64,000 nt of DNA. It comes from JBAXEO01 sp964541375. Lineage in GTDB: Bacteria > Actinomycetota > Coriobacteriia > Anaerosomatales > JAAXUF01. Every line of letters begins with the position of its first letter. The stretch's first letter is position 1. The stretch covers positions 1 to 64,000 of the forward strand of contig CAZIPT010000002.1 of the NCBI GenBank assembly GCA_964541375.1, written 5' to 3'. Shown here piece by piece: positions 1 to 8,636 of this stretch. A model generated the notes under the pieces. That model did no database searches, was not told the origin of the DNA, and saw only the letters and a list, made by a program, of their open reading frames with translations. The position numbers and the translations under genes are program-made.

Positions 1-1
1 G

Positions 2-1291
2 TTCCTGTTCTGGGCGTTCGCCGGTCCCGTGATCTATGGGGCCGTGCCCTATCCGACCGCTTCGTTCATCATCTTCGAGCCCATCCTCATGGCGGCCGCG
101 ACCAACGGCTGGTGGATCGCCGCGCTCCTCGCCGGCATCGCCGTAGTCGTCATCGCGTGCCCCTGCGCGCTGGGTCTGGCCACGCCGACCGCGATCATGG
201 TCGGCACCGGCCGCGGCGCCGAGAACGGCATCCTCATCAAGTCCGGCGTCGCGCTCGAGACCGCCTACAAGATCTCGGCGATCGTGTTCGACAAGACCGG
301 CACGCTCACGCACGGCAAGCCCGTGGTCACTGACATCATCCTCGCCGAGGGTCACGACGCCACGCACATGTTCACGCTCGCAGCCTCGCTCGAGCGCAAC
401 TCCGAGCACCCCCTGGCCGAGGCGGTCGTCGCCCGCGCCAAGGACGACGGCATCGAGCTCCCTGCCGTCGAGGGCTTCTCGGCGGTTCCCGGGCACGGCG
501 TCGAAGGAATGGTCGAGGGCAAGCGGGTCACGTTCGGCAACCGCAAGCTCATGGCACGCGAGAACATCGACATCTCGGCGTTCGAGGAGCAGATCGCTGC
601 TCTGGAGGACGCGGGCAAGACCGTCATGCTCGTTGGAGTCAACGGCGTGAAGCTCGCCGGCATGATCGCGGTGGCCGACACGCTCAAGCCCAACTCCGCC
701 GAGGCGGTACGCCGTCTGACCGAGATGGGCGTCAAGGTGTTCATGATCACCGGCGACAACGCACGCACCGCGCGCGCCATCGCCTCGGAAGCAGGTATCC
801 CCGCCGAGCAGGTGCTAGCTGAGGTGCTGCCCGAGTTCAAAGCGGCCGAAGTCAGCAAGCTGCAGGAGCAGGGGATGACGGTCGCGATGGTCGGCGACGG
901 CATCAACGACACACCCGCCTTGGCGCAGGCCGACGTCGGTATCGCAATGGGAGCCGGCACCGACGTCGCCATGGAGACCGGCGGCATCGTGCTCATCAAG
1001 AACGACCTGCGCGATGTCGTCACCGCCATCGAACTCTCCCGCGCGACCATGGGCAAGATCCGCCAGAACTTCATCTGGGCGCTCGGCTACAACACGGTGC
1101 TCATGCCGGTTGCAGCTGTGGGCCTGCTTTCGCCGTACCCGTGGGTTGCAGGCGCCGCGATGGCGTTCTCCAGCGTCTCGGTCGTTCTGAACTCGCTTCT
1201 TCTGCGGCGCTTCAAGCCCAGCTTGCGCACCGCCGACAAGACACCGCCCTCCGACACCACTCCGGTCACAGCCGAGCCCGTGGCCGCCTGA
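2..1291 (+). CDS. copA: Heavy-metal (copper-type) P1B-ATPase, C-terminal part (5' end outside window)
   Basis: This ATP-driven cation exporter of the inner membrane is open at the left edge, so the N-terminal metal-binding domain and first membrane helices are missing. Visible in order are a membrane segment with the CPC metal site (bases 158-166), the phosphorylation motif DKTGT (290-304), an SEHPLAEA motif typical of the nucleotide-binding domain, the hinge motif GDGIND (893-910), and a final membrane pair before a short Pro/Thr-rich tail. The CPC motif and SEHP signature are those of the Cu(I)/Cu(II) P1B group; the exact metal is inferred. The next gene starts 11 bases downstream, so cotranscription with the two lipoprotein genes is likely. 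Confidence 0.93.
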   Translation, partial: FLFWAFAGPVIYGAVPYPTASFIIFEPILMAAATNGWWIAALLAGIAVVVIACPCALGLATPTAIMVGTGRGAENGILIKSGVALETAYKISAIVFDKTGTLTHGKPVVTDIILAEGHDATHMFTLAASLERNSEHPLAEAVVARAKDDGIELPAVEGFSAVPGHGVEGMVEGKRVTFGNRKLMARENIDISAFEEQIAALEDAGKTVMLVGVNGVKLAGMIAVADTLKPNSAEAVRRLTEMGVKVFMITGDNARTARAIASEAGIPAEQVLAEVLPEFKAAEVSKLQEQGMTVAMVGDGINDTPALAQADVGIAMGAGTDVAMETGGIVLIKNDLRDVVTAIELSRATMGKIRQNFIWALGYNTVLMPVAAVGLLSPYPWVAGAAMAFSSVSVVLNSLLLRRFKPSLRTADKTPPSDTTPVTAEPVAA

Positions 1292-1302
1292 AAGGAACTC
1301 CC

Positions 1303-2133
1303 ATGAACCGAATCCTACGAATGAGCGCTCTACTCGCGGTTGCGAGCGTCGTGTTGGTCTCGGCGGGCTGCATGTCGAGCAAACCGGCCGCTACCGATAC
1401 CAGCAAGGTGTGGGGCTATGTCGCGGCCCCAGACAAGGCGCAGCTTGAGGTCGCGCCCGACCAGAACGGAGTCAAGGATCTCGTGGTCAAGCGTGTCCTT
1501 GCTCCGAGCGACGCGTGGGTGGTCGTGCACGCCGACATGAACGGCAAGCCGGGAATGCGCGTGGGTCTGGCGCACGTGAAGAAGGGCGAGTCCCTCAACG
1601 TAAAGGTGCCGCTCAAGGACCTCACAACACCCAAGGTCATCGTCGCGCTCCACGCTGACAAGGGCACGCCTGAGACGTTCGACTTCGACATGATGAACAA
1701 GGAGATGAGCCTCGACCGTCCGTTCTTCGTCAACGGCAATGAACTGGCGAAGGTCGTCACGGTGCGCGACTACGGCGTCAAGTCGACCTCCGCATCGGCC
1801 TCTATTGAGGCTTCGCCGCAGCCGGGCGCGACCAACCAGCTCATCGTATCGAGCGTGAACGCACCAACCGACGCGTGGGTCGTCGTCCACCTTGAGAAGG
1901 ACGGAGGCCCCGGTCAGCGGATCGGTCTCGTGCATGTGCGCTCGGGCCAGAGCACGGATGTCGTAGTTCCGCTCGAGCCGGTCAAGTTGACGCCCAACGT
2001 CATCGTCGCGCTTCACGCCGACAAGGGCGATCAGGGGCTGTTCGAGTTCGATATGGATGACAAGATCAACAGCGTCGATCAGCCGTTCTTCGTCAACGGC
2101 AAGGAGGTCGCCATCAAGGTGGCTGTGAAGTAA
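1303..2133 (+). CDS. Lipoprotein with two DUF7282-like repeats
   Basis: The predicted product is a 276-residue exported lipoprotein. The N-terminus is a signal peptide ending in the lipobox LVSAGC, so it should be lipid-anchored outside the membrane. The mature part is two repeats of about 100 residues, each built around a DAWVVVH core, a G-P/G-x-R-x-GL(A/V)HV stretch, VIVALHADKG, FDFDM/FEFDM and a closing PFFVNG. These resemble the DUF7282 family, whose function is not established. The ATG has a weak upstream AAAGGA. It directly follows the copper ATPase and is paralogous to the next gene, so a role in metal stress or envelope binding is a guess from context only. Confidence 0.85.
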   Translation: MNRILRMSALLAVASVVLVSAGCMSSKPAATDTSKVWGYVAAPDKAQLEVAPDQNGVKDLVVKRVLAPSDAWVVVHADMNGKPGMRVGLAHVKKGESLNVKVPLKDLTTPKVIVALHADKGTPETFDFDMMNKEMSLDRPFFVNGNELAKVVTVRDYGVKSTSASASIEASPQPGATNQLIVSSVNAPTDAWVVVHLEKDGGPGQRIGLVHVRSGQSTDVVVPLEPVKLTPNVIVALHADKGDQGLFEFDMDDKINSVDQPFFVNGKEVAIKVAVK

Positions 2134-2159
2134 CCTGCAGTTGTCCACAAAACACGGGA

Positions 2160-2183
2160 TGGGCCGTCCTCGTGGGCGGCCCA
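2160..2183 (+). terminator. Hairpin between the two paralogous lipoprotein genes
   Basis: A 10-bp stem (TGGGCCGTCC against GGGCGGCCCA, one U-G pair) with a TCGT loop lies 26 bases after the first lipoprotein stop. The sequence after it is not a clean T run, so it may be an attenuator or mRNA-stability hairpin rather than a full terminator. Confidence 0.45.
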
Positions 2184-2236
2184 TTGCCTGTTCTGGCCTG
2201 CTGTCCTCAGCCTGCGACCCGGGAGGAGATTCGTTC

Positions 2237-3076
2237 GTGCGCCGCTTCTCCGGTCTCCTCCTCGCGCTGATGATCCCTCTACTGGGCATAGCCGTCGCTG
2301 GGTGCGCCTCCGCGACATCCAGCCGATCCGACCAGGGGCAGGTCTGGGGTTTCGTCTCATCGGCGAAGAATGCGCAACTCATCGTCGATGAGAACAAGTC
2401 CAGCGTGCTCGCGGTCAACCTCTCCAAAGTGGTTGCCCCTGAGGCTGCGTGGGTGTGCGTGTACGAGAACGTTGAGGGCAAGGTTGGTGACATGGTTGGG
2501 CAGACCCGCGTTGAGCGCGGTGTCACCGAGAACGTGGAGGTGCCCCTCAGACCTGGCACGTCGGACAAGGTGTTCGTGCTGATGCACGCGGATCGCGGCA
2601 AGCCCAAGGTGTTCGAGTTCGACCAGCGACGCAAAGACGACAGTCCGGACAGGCCGGTCTTTGTCGGCGGTAGCGAACTGGTTGCGGCGGTCACGCTCAG
2701 GGGATACGGGGTCAAGGCGATCCCGGGAACGGCGCAGGTCGCCGTCTACCGACAAGGCAAGATCGACACCACCGTTACCGTTGGAAAGATAGTCGCACCT
2801 GCCAATTCGTGGATTGTGGCGCAGCTGCGCCAGAACGGCCGGCCCGGCAAGGTCCTGGGGTTTGCCCCGGTTCCAGCCGGCACCCAACTGGACTATCCGC
2901 TCAACCTGACCACCGGCTCGCCGCGCCAGAACTTCTTCGTAACGCTCTTCGCCGATTCCGGAGTGGCGGGCAGATTCGAATTCGATCCGGCAGCGCCGCT
3001 TTCGAGTGCCGATCAGCCCTATTTCGTGGACGGCGCGCCGGTCTGGTCCGAGGTACCGGTCGGCAAGAAGAACTGA
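2237..3076 (+). CDS. Lipoprotein with two DUF7282-like repeats, paralogue of the preceding gene
   Basis: The product is 279 residues from a GTG start, chosen because GGGAGGAG sits about nine bases upstream and the signal peptide then begins at MRRFSGLLL. The lipobox is IAVAGC. Two repeats match those of the upstream gene: each has AAWVCVYE or NSWIVAQ in place of DAWVVVH, then a glycine-rich G-x-V-G/LG segment, a (V/F)LMHAD or TLFADSG strand, FEFD and a PVFVGG or PYFVDG ending. Repeat sequences are clearly diverged, so the duplication is old. Function unknown; the linkage to a copper ATPase is the only hint. Confidence 0.83.
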   Translation: MRRFSGLLLALMIPLLGIAVAGCASATSSRSDQGQVWGFVSSAKNAQLIVDENKSSVLAVNLSKVVAPEAAWVCVYENVEGKVGDMVGQTRVERGVTENVEVPLRPGTSDKVFVLMHADRGKPKVFEFDQRRKDDSPDRPVFVGGSELVAAVTLRGYGVKAIPGTAQVAVYRQGKIDTTVTVGKIVAPANSWIVAQLRQNGRPGKVLGFAPVPAGTQLDYPLNLTTGSPRQNFFVTLFADSGVAGRFEFDPAAPLSSADQPYFVDGAPVWSEVPVGKKN

Positions 3077-3145
3077 CCCTCACGACGCCCTGCGGTGGCT
3101 TCTCGCGAGGGACATGGCACCGAATCGATCATCGAGAGGATGGCA

Positions 3146-3772
3146 ATGCGTGTATTGGTCTTCGGTGCGGCGGGCCGCACCGGAAAGCACATCGTCGAGA
3201 GGGCGCTCGGCCATGGCCACGAGGTCACGGCCTTCCTCCACCTGCAACCTCTCGAGCTCGCGGACGAAGGCCTGCGAACCGTCTCAGGGGACGTGCGTGA
3301 CTTCGAAGCGGTACTCGCCGCGGTCACCGGCAAGCACGCCGTAGCGTTCGCAATCTCGCAGGGCTCGGGGTCGGGCCACGACATCCACGAGGCCGGGATC
3401 GCCAACGTGATCCACGCGATGGCCGAGACGATGGTCTCTCGGCTTGCGGCCGTCAGTGCGGCCGGAACGTTCGCTCGGAAGGACAAGCACCTGACTCTCA
3501 AGCAGCGTACGCTCGCAGCCACGGCACTTCGCGTCGTCTATGACGATCTCGAGGCGATGGAGACCCGAATCATGGCCTCCGACCTTGACTGGACGATCGT
3601 ACGGCCGGTGGCGCTCACCAACGATCCGCCGAGCGGCCACTATCGCGTGCCGCTCGATGGTCAGGTGCCCGTCAAGAGCTCAAAGATCGCGCGCGCTGAC
3701 GTCGCGTCTCTTGTGGTCAAGGCGCTGGAGACCGACACCTACTGGCGCCGCGCCGTCGTGATCGCCGAGTAG
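3146..3772 (+). CDS. NAD(P)-binding Rossmann-fold protein (NmrA/SDR-like)
   Basis: This 208-residue soluble protein begins with a dinucleotide-binding strand VLVFGAAGRTG (GxxGxxG type) and continues with an atypical-SDR layout: HEVTAFL, a short acidic turn GDVRDF, then a later WTIVRPVALTND segment typical of NAD(P)-binding epimerase/reductase-like proteins. No full YxxxK catalytic motif was recognised, so catalysis is uncertain; related proteins include flavin/biliverdin-reductase-like and NmrA-like sensors. Start ATG 3146 is preferred over ATG 3140 because GAGAGG lies six bases upstream of the former and abuts the latter. Confidence 0.8.
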   Translation: MRVLVFGAAGRTGKHIVERALGHGHEVTAFLHLQPLELADEGLRTVSGDVRDFEAVLAAVTGKHAVAFAISQGSGSGHDIHEAGIANVIHAMAETMVSRLAAVSAAGTFARKDKHLTLKQRTLAATALRVVYDDLEAMETRIMASDLDWTIVRPVALTNDPPSGHYRVPLDGQVPVKSSKIARADVASLVVKALETDTYWRRAVVIAE

Positions 3773-3880
3773 CCCGGCAAACGCGGGCTGCCCACCGGGC
3801 CGTTCACGGTCGTTCGGACGCCGAGCACTGGGGAACAAACCCTTCGGTGAGTCTTACTTCGCCGTTGCGGAAGGAAAGGG

Positions 3881-4654
3881 ATGGACCGAACCGCACGCTC
3901 GCGACGCATGGGCCGCCCGTTCGCTGTCCTTCTGGCTATCGTGCTGGGCACACTGGTGCTGCCCACAACCGCGCTGGCCCACGTGCCGTTCATCGAGTCG
4001 GCTCAGTTGTCGGACTCGCTCGGCACGCGCGACGTGCCCTACCCGCAGGCCCAGACGCTACCGTCACCGGCGATCTCGCGAGCGATCTACGGCTATCTCG
4101 CGCCCGGCGCCAAGTTCGACGCCTACACCTTCACGGTGGAACGCGAAGTCACCACCGACGTGGCGCTCATCGTGCCCAAGCGCATGGGCCTGCAGACGTT
4201 TCGCCCCACGTTGCGCATCTATGCCGAGGGTACCGACAAGTCGGTTCTTGTCCCCGATCCGGGCGCACAGCCAAGAACGAGCTTCTATGAGCCGTTCTCG
4301 GTCGCCAGCTTCTGGGAAGGGCCATCCGTGACGGCAACGTTTGCGCCCGGCGAGCGCTACTACGTCGTAGTCGAGCCGCCCGCCACCGGACGAACCAGCG
4401 GCGCCTACGCTCTGACCTTCGGCGGTGCCGAGCAGTTCTCGGCGAGTGATTGGGCTTCTGCGGCAGCCGCGATGCCCACGATCTGGCTCGGCTCGTGGGC
4501 CGGAGGACCGGTGCGGCCGGGAATCAACGTCTGCGGTGTCGTGCTGGTTGTGCTGACAGGGGTTGCCGTCTGGCTGTGGATGCGCCGAAAGCGTCGGCGT
4601 GCGCTCCCTACGGAAGAGCCGATGGAAGCCGCGCCGCCGGATGATCCGACCTAG
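3881..4654 (+). CDS. Secreted single-pass membrane protein of unknown function
   Basis: Not recognised. The 257-residue product has an N-terminal signal peptide (cleavage likely after TTALA), an extracytoplasmic domain of about 190 residues rich in beta-strand-like segments (YGYLAPGAKFDAYTF, ATFAPGERYYVVVEPP), and a C-terminal membrane helix around VVLVVLTGVAVWLWM followed by a basic stop-transfer run. This is the topology of a type I membrane protein facing outward. A GGAAAGGG ribosome-binding site precedes the ATG. The order (metal ATPase, lipoproteins, this protein) hints at an envelope role but shows no catalytic motif. Confidence 0.75.
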   Translation: MDRTARSRRMGRPFAVLLAIVLGTLVLPTTALAHVPFIESAQLSDSLGTRDVPYPQAQTLPSPAISRAIYGYLAPGAKFDAYTFTVEREVTTDVALIVPKRMGLQTFRPTLRIYAEGTDKSVLVPDPGAQPRTSFYEPFSVASFWEGPSVTATFAPGERYYVVVEPPATGRTSGAYALTFGGAEQFSASDWASAAAAMPTIWLGSWAGGPVRPGINVCGVVLVVLTGVAVWLWMRRKRRRALPTEEPMEAAPPDDPT

Positions 4655-4664
4655 CGCCTGAGGG

Positions 4665-5159
4665 CTACCAGCCCATCGTACCCGGCGAACCCTTGAACGG
4701 GCCGACGACTTCGCTGGTGATCCACCCGCCATAGAAGTGGCCAGGCTGGGCCGTGACAACCTCGCCATCGACCGTGCACTGCTCCATTGCTTGCGGGTAG
4801 AACGCGACGCAGTCCTTCAGAACCTCGTAGTCGGCGTTGGGATGCGGGTAGTACCATGCGGCGTTCTTCGCCTGCTGGTCGCCGACGACCACGTCGAAAT
4901 AGGAGGCGGTTCCCTTGTACTCACAGACCGTGTGGTGGGAGGTGGGTCGGAGCACCTGGCCGTCGACCTCAGCGAGCGGGATGTAGTAGACGGGCGGGTG
5001 GCTCGTCTCCATCACCTTGACCGGACGGTTGGTTGTCGCCACAATCCGCCCGGCGAACCTCACGACTACCTTGCGATCCACCTCGACGGCTGCGGGTGGC
5101 CGAGGGTAGTCCCATGCGGACTCCTGTCCTGGTCCGGGCTCGATCCGAGTGGGGCTCAT
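4665..5159 (-). CDS. DUF427 family protein
   Basis: The 164-residue cytoplasmic protein belongs to the DUF427 family by its pattern: V.V.F.GR.VA.T..... VKVMETSHPPVYYIP, then TCEYKGTA-type CEYKG segment (VCEYKGTASYFDV), NAAWYYPHP and a terminal phase with a conserved aromatic GGW. DUF427 proteins are small compact beta-rich proteins with no settled function. It is convergent with the secreted membrane protein gene, whose stop lies 10 bases away, so no shared transcript is implied. Confidence 0.85.
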   Translation of the reverse strand: MSPTRIEPGPGQESAWDYPRPPAAVEVDRKVVVRFAGRIVATTNRPVKVMETSHPPVYYIPLAEVDGQVLRPTSHHTVCEYKGTASYFDVVVGDQQAKNAAWYYPHPNADYEVLKDCVAFYPQAMEQCTVDGEVVTAQPGHFYGGWITSEVVGPFKGSPGTMGW

Positions 5160-5213
5160 GCAGTGGCCTTTCGTCGGGGTACTCTGTTCTGTCTACCCGC
5201 GATGAGCTTCCGC

Positions 5214-6167
5214 CTAGACCACGGGTTTCGCGGGTGGTTCTTCGGAGGAGTGGGGGAGGCGGTCCGCGATCTCGGAAGCGCGCTCGCGTAGCGCCGCCAG
5301 GACCGCTGAGATTCCCGGGTTGTCGCGGCTGCCTCGGCGGATGGTCGCCCAAATGGTCCTGTCCAGCTCAAGGTCTGAGATGCGCGTGACCTCGACGTTG
5401 GGATAGCTGCCGATGAGCGCAAGCGGGGGGACGAGCGCTACACCCAGCCCGGCACCTACAGCGGCCAGGATCACCTGGAAGTCCATGGAGTGAAAGTCGG
5501 TGCGAGGCTCGTAGCCTTGCCGACGGGTGGCGGCCACGACCAGGTCCAACATCGAAGTCGAGTCTCGGCCGACGATCCACTCCTCGTCGGCGAGCTGGGC
5601 AAGCATGACCGGACCGCTGCCCGCCAGTGCATGGTTCGCAGGCAGAGCAAGGTAGACCGGCTCGGTGAAGAGTTCTTCGCGCTCGATGCCGGCGTCGATG
5701 AGGTGCGGGAGCAAACCCCACTCGTACGTGACGACCACGTCGAGCTCTGCCGCCTTCAGCGCCGGAAGTGACTCCTCCGGCTCGAGGTCAACCATCGAGA
5801 CACGGAGATTGGGGTGGCGGTCCCTGAGCCCCGGAAGTGCCGGGACAAGCAGCGCGCGAGCCGCGGTGGGAAACGCCGAGACCCGAACCCGACCCACTAC
5901 TCCGCGGGAGGCCGAGGCCAGATCAGCCTCGGCCCGTTCGATGTCGGCGAGGATGCGTTCCGTGTTGGCGACCAACCTGATTCCCGCGTCGGTCAGACGA
6001 ACACCCCGCCCCCGACGCTCCAACAATGGGGTGCCGGCCTCCCGCTCCAGAACCGACATCTGCTGAGAGACCGCGCTGGGGGTCATGAAGAGCGACTCGG
6101 CGGCTGCGGCGATCGTGCCGCGCGCCGAGACCTCCCTGAGCATTCGGAGCCTCGTCACGTTTAACAT
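5214..6167 (-). CDS. LysR-family transcriptional regulator
   Basis: The product is 317 residues from the internal ATG at 6167, which gives the standard LysR start (LNVTRLRMLREV). An upstream in-frame ATG exists but adds an unusual 12-residue extension. The first 65 residues form the winged helix-turn-helix (GTIAAAAESLFMTPSAVSQQMSVLEREAGTPLLERR shows the family pattern in overlapping short blocks). The rest is the periplasmic-binding-like effector domain. It is transcribed divergently from a tiny membrane-peptide gene at 6286, the usual geometry for a LysR target, so that gene is the first candidate for control. Effector unknown. Confidence 0.9.
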   Translation of the reverse strand: MLNVTRLRMLREVSARGTIAAAAESLFMTPSAVSQQMSVLEREAGTPLLERRGRGVRLTDAGIRLVANTERILADIERAEADLASASRGVVGRVRVSAFPTAARALLVPALPGLRDRHPNLRVSMVDLEPEESLPALKAAELDVVVTYEWGLLPHLIDAGIEREELFTEPVYLALPANHALAGSGPVMLAQLADEEWIVGRDSTSMLDLVVAATRRQGYEPRTDFHSMDFQVILAAVGAGLGVALVPPLALIGSYPNVEVTRISDLELDRTIWATIRRGSRDNPGISAVLAALRERASEIADRLPHSSEEPPAKPVV

Positions 6168-6285
6168 GTAGCTGAGCTTACGATATGCATTAGAAACAGG
6201 CAATTGTTCTTTAGCATCAAAGGTATGAAGATAGCTCTAGAACAGACGCGGTGACCGATCCCGCCGCATGAAGGAGGCGTTTCGC

Positions 6286-6384
6286 ATGAATGACAGCTTC
6301 AGCGCAGGTAGCGTGTTCTACGGTCGCACGCTGGCCATCATGGGCGGAATCCTGGCCCTGGCGGTTGTGCTCAACCTAATCTAG
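6286..6384 (+). CDS. 32-residue single-pass membrane peptide
   Basis: A short ORF encodes MNDSFSAGSVFYGRTLAIMG followed by a hydrophobic GILALAVVLNLI end. It has a near-perfect ribosome-binding site (AAGGAGG, seven bases before the ATG), and a strong hairpin terminator 50 bases after the stop. The polar N-terminus and 16-residue hydrophobic C-terminus fit a small inner-membrane protein. It sits alone between the divergent LysR gene and an esterase gene on the other strand. No homologue is recognised. The evidence for translation is the signal quality, not conservation. Confidence 0.6.
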   Translation: MNDSFSAGSVFYGRTLAIMGGILALAVVLNLI

Positions 6385-6436
6385 TCCCCCTTGCAGTCGC
6401 CGCCGGCCATCCCCCGGCGCGACGGCTAGAACAAAC

Positions 6437-6464
6437 GGCGCCCCACGGACTTCCTTGGGGCGCC
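6437..6464 (+). terminator. Rho-independent-type terminator after the small membrane-peptide gene
   Basis: A perfect 8-bp GC stem (GGCGCCCC / GGGGCGCC, 12-base loop) is followed by TATTCATTT. It closes the transcript of the 32-residue peptide on the plus strand. It may also serve the convergent esterase gene. Confidence 0.65.
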
Positions 6465-6523
6465 TATTCATTTCCGAGGATGCCGCATGCGTTTTGGGAT
6501 TGCCGTCGACGCTCGTCCGACCG

Positions 6524-7486
6524 CTAGGCGTCTCCCTGCCTGTCGGACCATCGGCCGAGCTCCGGGTAGTAGCCGCCTCCGGGCGTGGGGGCGTCCAGCG
6601 TGCCGTGCGGCGGTGGAGTCAGGCCGAGAACCGGCCAGAGTTCGTCTCGGACTCGATCCATCGCGTCGTGGTTGTCGCCGTTGGGCTCGAACACGTCGTG
6701 CGTGAAACCGAGGGACTTGCTGAGCTCGACCACCTCGGTCAACTCGGCCACCGGCTCGAGTTGCGAGGTCACGAATCGAGCCGCGACGTCGTTCCGCACA
6801 GCGATATCTGCCTCGTTCAGCACCAGAAGCACTCGGTCCAGTTTGGTCTTGCGCGCCGCATCCGTGCGTTCAACCTGCCTGCGGAAAGCGATCTGAGCCC
6901 CGATCGCCTTCATCGAGAACTTGGGCGTCGCCCAGGTTCCGGCGACCTCCTTCTCGTGGAGCTTCGGGTTCCACCACGAGTACACGTCAGGGAGCGCGCG
7001 CATGGCGGCGTCGAAGGGGGCGTCGACCCACTCGGGCACGGACTTGGGCTGGATGAACGGGGAGACGAGACGGACCTCGGCGACCTCGTCACGCATCTTC
7101 CCCATGTATGAGGCCAACAGTCCGCCGAGCGAAAGGCCGACCACGACAACCCTCTCGCCGAGGCCGGCTGCGGCCTCAGCGACCTCGTTGCAGAACTCCT
7201 CGAACACTTCCGGAGTCAGGTTACTGAGCTCTCGCGTCAGAGGATCTGCGTAGCCGTGGTACGGAATCCGTGGAACCAGCACGTTGGCCCCGTCGTCGAA
7301 GAATGCCTGAGCGACCTCCCTGAACTGCGCTGGGGCGTTGGTGTAGCCGTGGATCATCACGTACGCCTGCGGGGTGGGCGTGTCGTGACTCAGAAGCTGG
7401 GTTCTGCACGCCGGGGCGATTGACTCGTCGTCCTTCTCCATGATCTGGGCGACCCGTTCGAGGGAACCTTGCCACGTGGGAACCAT
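6524..7486 (-). CDS. Alpha/beta-hydrolase (esterase/carboxylesterase-like)
   Basis: The 320-residue soluble hydrolase shows the alpha/beta-hydrolase order: oxyanion-hole strand VMIHGYTNAP, then the nucleophile elbow GLSLGG (Ser in G-x-S-x-G), an acidic residue in the VLNEADIAV region and a C-terminal histidine in NGDNHDAM. The cap region contains a tryptophan-rich VYSWWNPKLHEKE segment. The layout resembles bacterial carboxylesterases and monoacylglycerol-lipase-like enzymes; substrate not predictable. Probably monocistronic; the gene on the far side, hisG, diverges. Confidence 0.85.
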   Translation of the reverse strand: MVPTWQGSLERVAQIMEKDDESIAPACRTQLLSHDTPTPQAYVMIHGYTNAPAQFREVAQAFFDDGANVLVPRIPYHGYADPLTRELSNLTPEVFEEFCNEVAEAAAGLGERVVVVGLSLGGLLASYMGKMRDEVAEVRLVSPFIQPKSVPEWVDAPFDAAMRALPDVYSWWNPKLHEKEVAGTWATPKFSMKAIGAQIAFRRQVERTDAARKTKLDRVLLVLNEADIAVRNDVAARFVTSQLEPVAELTEVVELSKSLGFTHDVFEPNGDNHDAMDRVRDELWPVLGLTPPPHGTLDAPTPGGGYYPELGRWSDRQGDA

Positions 7487-7706
7487 GTACGTACCTCCAG
7501 GTCCGGGAGTAGCGTCCGCGAGCGGTGCACGCGGCTATGCGCCGCCCCGTTCAACAGACAACCTACCCCAAACGGGGCCCAACCGCTTCGGGTGGGGCGA
7601 CGCCGCGGCCCCGGTGAAGAACAGTGACTTCTCGGCGAGGAGGCGCTACACTACGCTGGAGTGATAGAGTGCTCGAAGACACATCCACACAAAGAGGAGC
7701 CTCCTG

Positions 7707-8579
7707 ATGCTGACCATCGCCCTTCCCAAAGGCTCGCTTGAAGAGCAGACGATGCTCCTGTTCGCTCAGGCCGATCTAGAGGTCAAGAAGTCCAGCCGAG
7801 AGTACAACCCTACGATCAGCGATCCTCGCGTCGGCAAGGTCAAGATCCTGCGTCCGCAGGAGATTCCCGTCTTTGTGCAGGACGGCGACTTCGATCTGGG
7901 GATCTCCGGCTTCGACTGGGTGACCGAGACCGGGGCCGACGTTGTCGAGGTCGCCGACATGCCGTACGCCAAGACGGGGACCGGCTTGGTCAGCATGGTG
8001 CTGGCGGTGCCCGACGACTCGACGGTGCAGTCGGCCGCCGACATCGCGCCGGGCAGCAGAATCACGACCGAGTTCCCCAACGTGACGCGCCGCTACTTCG
8101 AGGAGCTCGGAATCCCTGTCGAGGTGTTCTTCAGCTACGGCGCCACCGAAGCCAAGGTCCCCGACATGATGGACGCGCTCGTCGATCTCACTGAGACCGG
8201 CTCGACCCTGCGACGTAACGGTCTCAAGATCGTCGACACCGTGCTCACTTCCACCACTCGGCTACTTGCCAACAAGGCTGCGTGGGCCGATCCGCTCAAG
8301 CGTCGCGAGATCGAGGAGATCCGCACGCTGCTGCTGGGCGTCATCGAGGCCCGCGGCCGCGTGCTCCTGTCGATGAACGTTCCCGAGAGCCGTCTCGCCG
8401 AGGTCATAGCAGCGCTGCCGGCCATGAAGCATCCGACCGTCGCCAAGCTGTACGGCTCCGACGATCTTGAGGTGACGACCGTCGCCGACAAGGCAGGCGT
8501 CAACATACTGATCCCGCAGCTGAAGGCGGCAGGCGCCGAGGACATCCTGGAGATGCCGATCAGCAAGATCGTCCGCTAG
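7707..8579 (+). CDS. hisG: ATP phosphoribosyltransferase, long form
   Basis: This enzyme catalyses the first step of histidine biosynthesis, joining ATP and PRPP to give phosphoribosyl-ATP. The 290-residue length and C-terminal region after about residue 210 match the long (hexameric, HisZ-independent) HisG with the feedback-binding HisG_C domain. The N-terminus ALPKGSLEE, the PRPP-loop-like segment DLTETGSTLRRNGL and the LLANKAA stretch are diagnostic. A GAGGAG ribosome-binding site precedes the ATG. No other his gene is adjacent in this window, so hisG here stands apart from any his operon. Confidence 0.96.
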   Translation: MLTIALPKGSLEEQTMLLFAQADLEVKKSSREYNPTISDPRVGKVKILRPQEIPVFVQDGDFDLGISGFDWVTETGADVVEVADMPYAKTGTGLVSMVLAVPDDSTVQSAADIAPGSRITTEFPNVTRRYFEELGIPVEVFFSYGATEAKVPDMMDALVDLTETGSTLRRNGLKIVDTVLTSTTRLLANKAAWADPLKRREIEEIRTLLLGVIEARGRVLLSMNVPESRLAEVIAALPAMKHPTVAKLYGSDDLEVTTVADKAGVNILIPQLKAAGAEDILEMPISKIVR

Positions 8580-8636
8580 CCCCACCGAACCTGTCGGCTC
8601 GAACGAGGCGCGTCCTGTGGCACACTGGGTCGGGGA

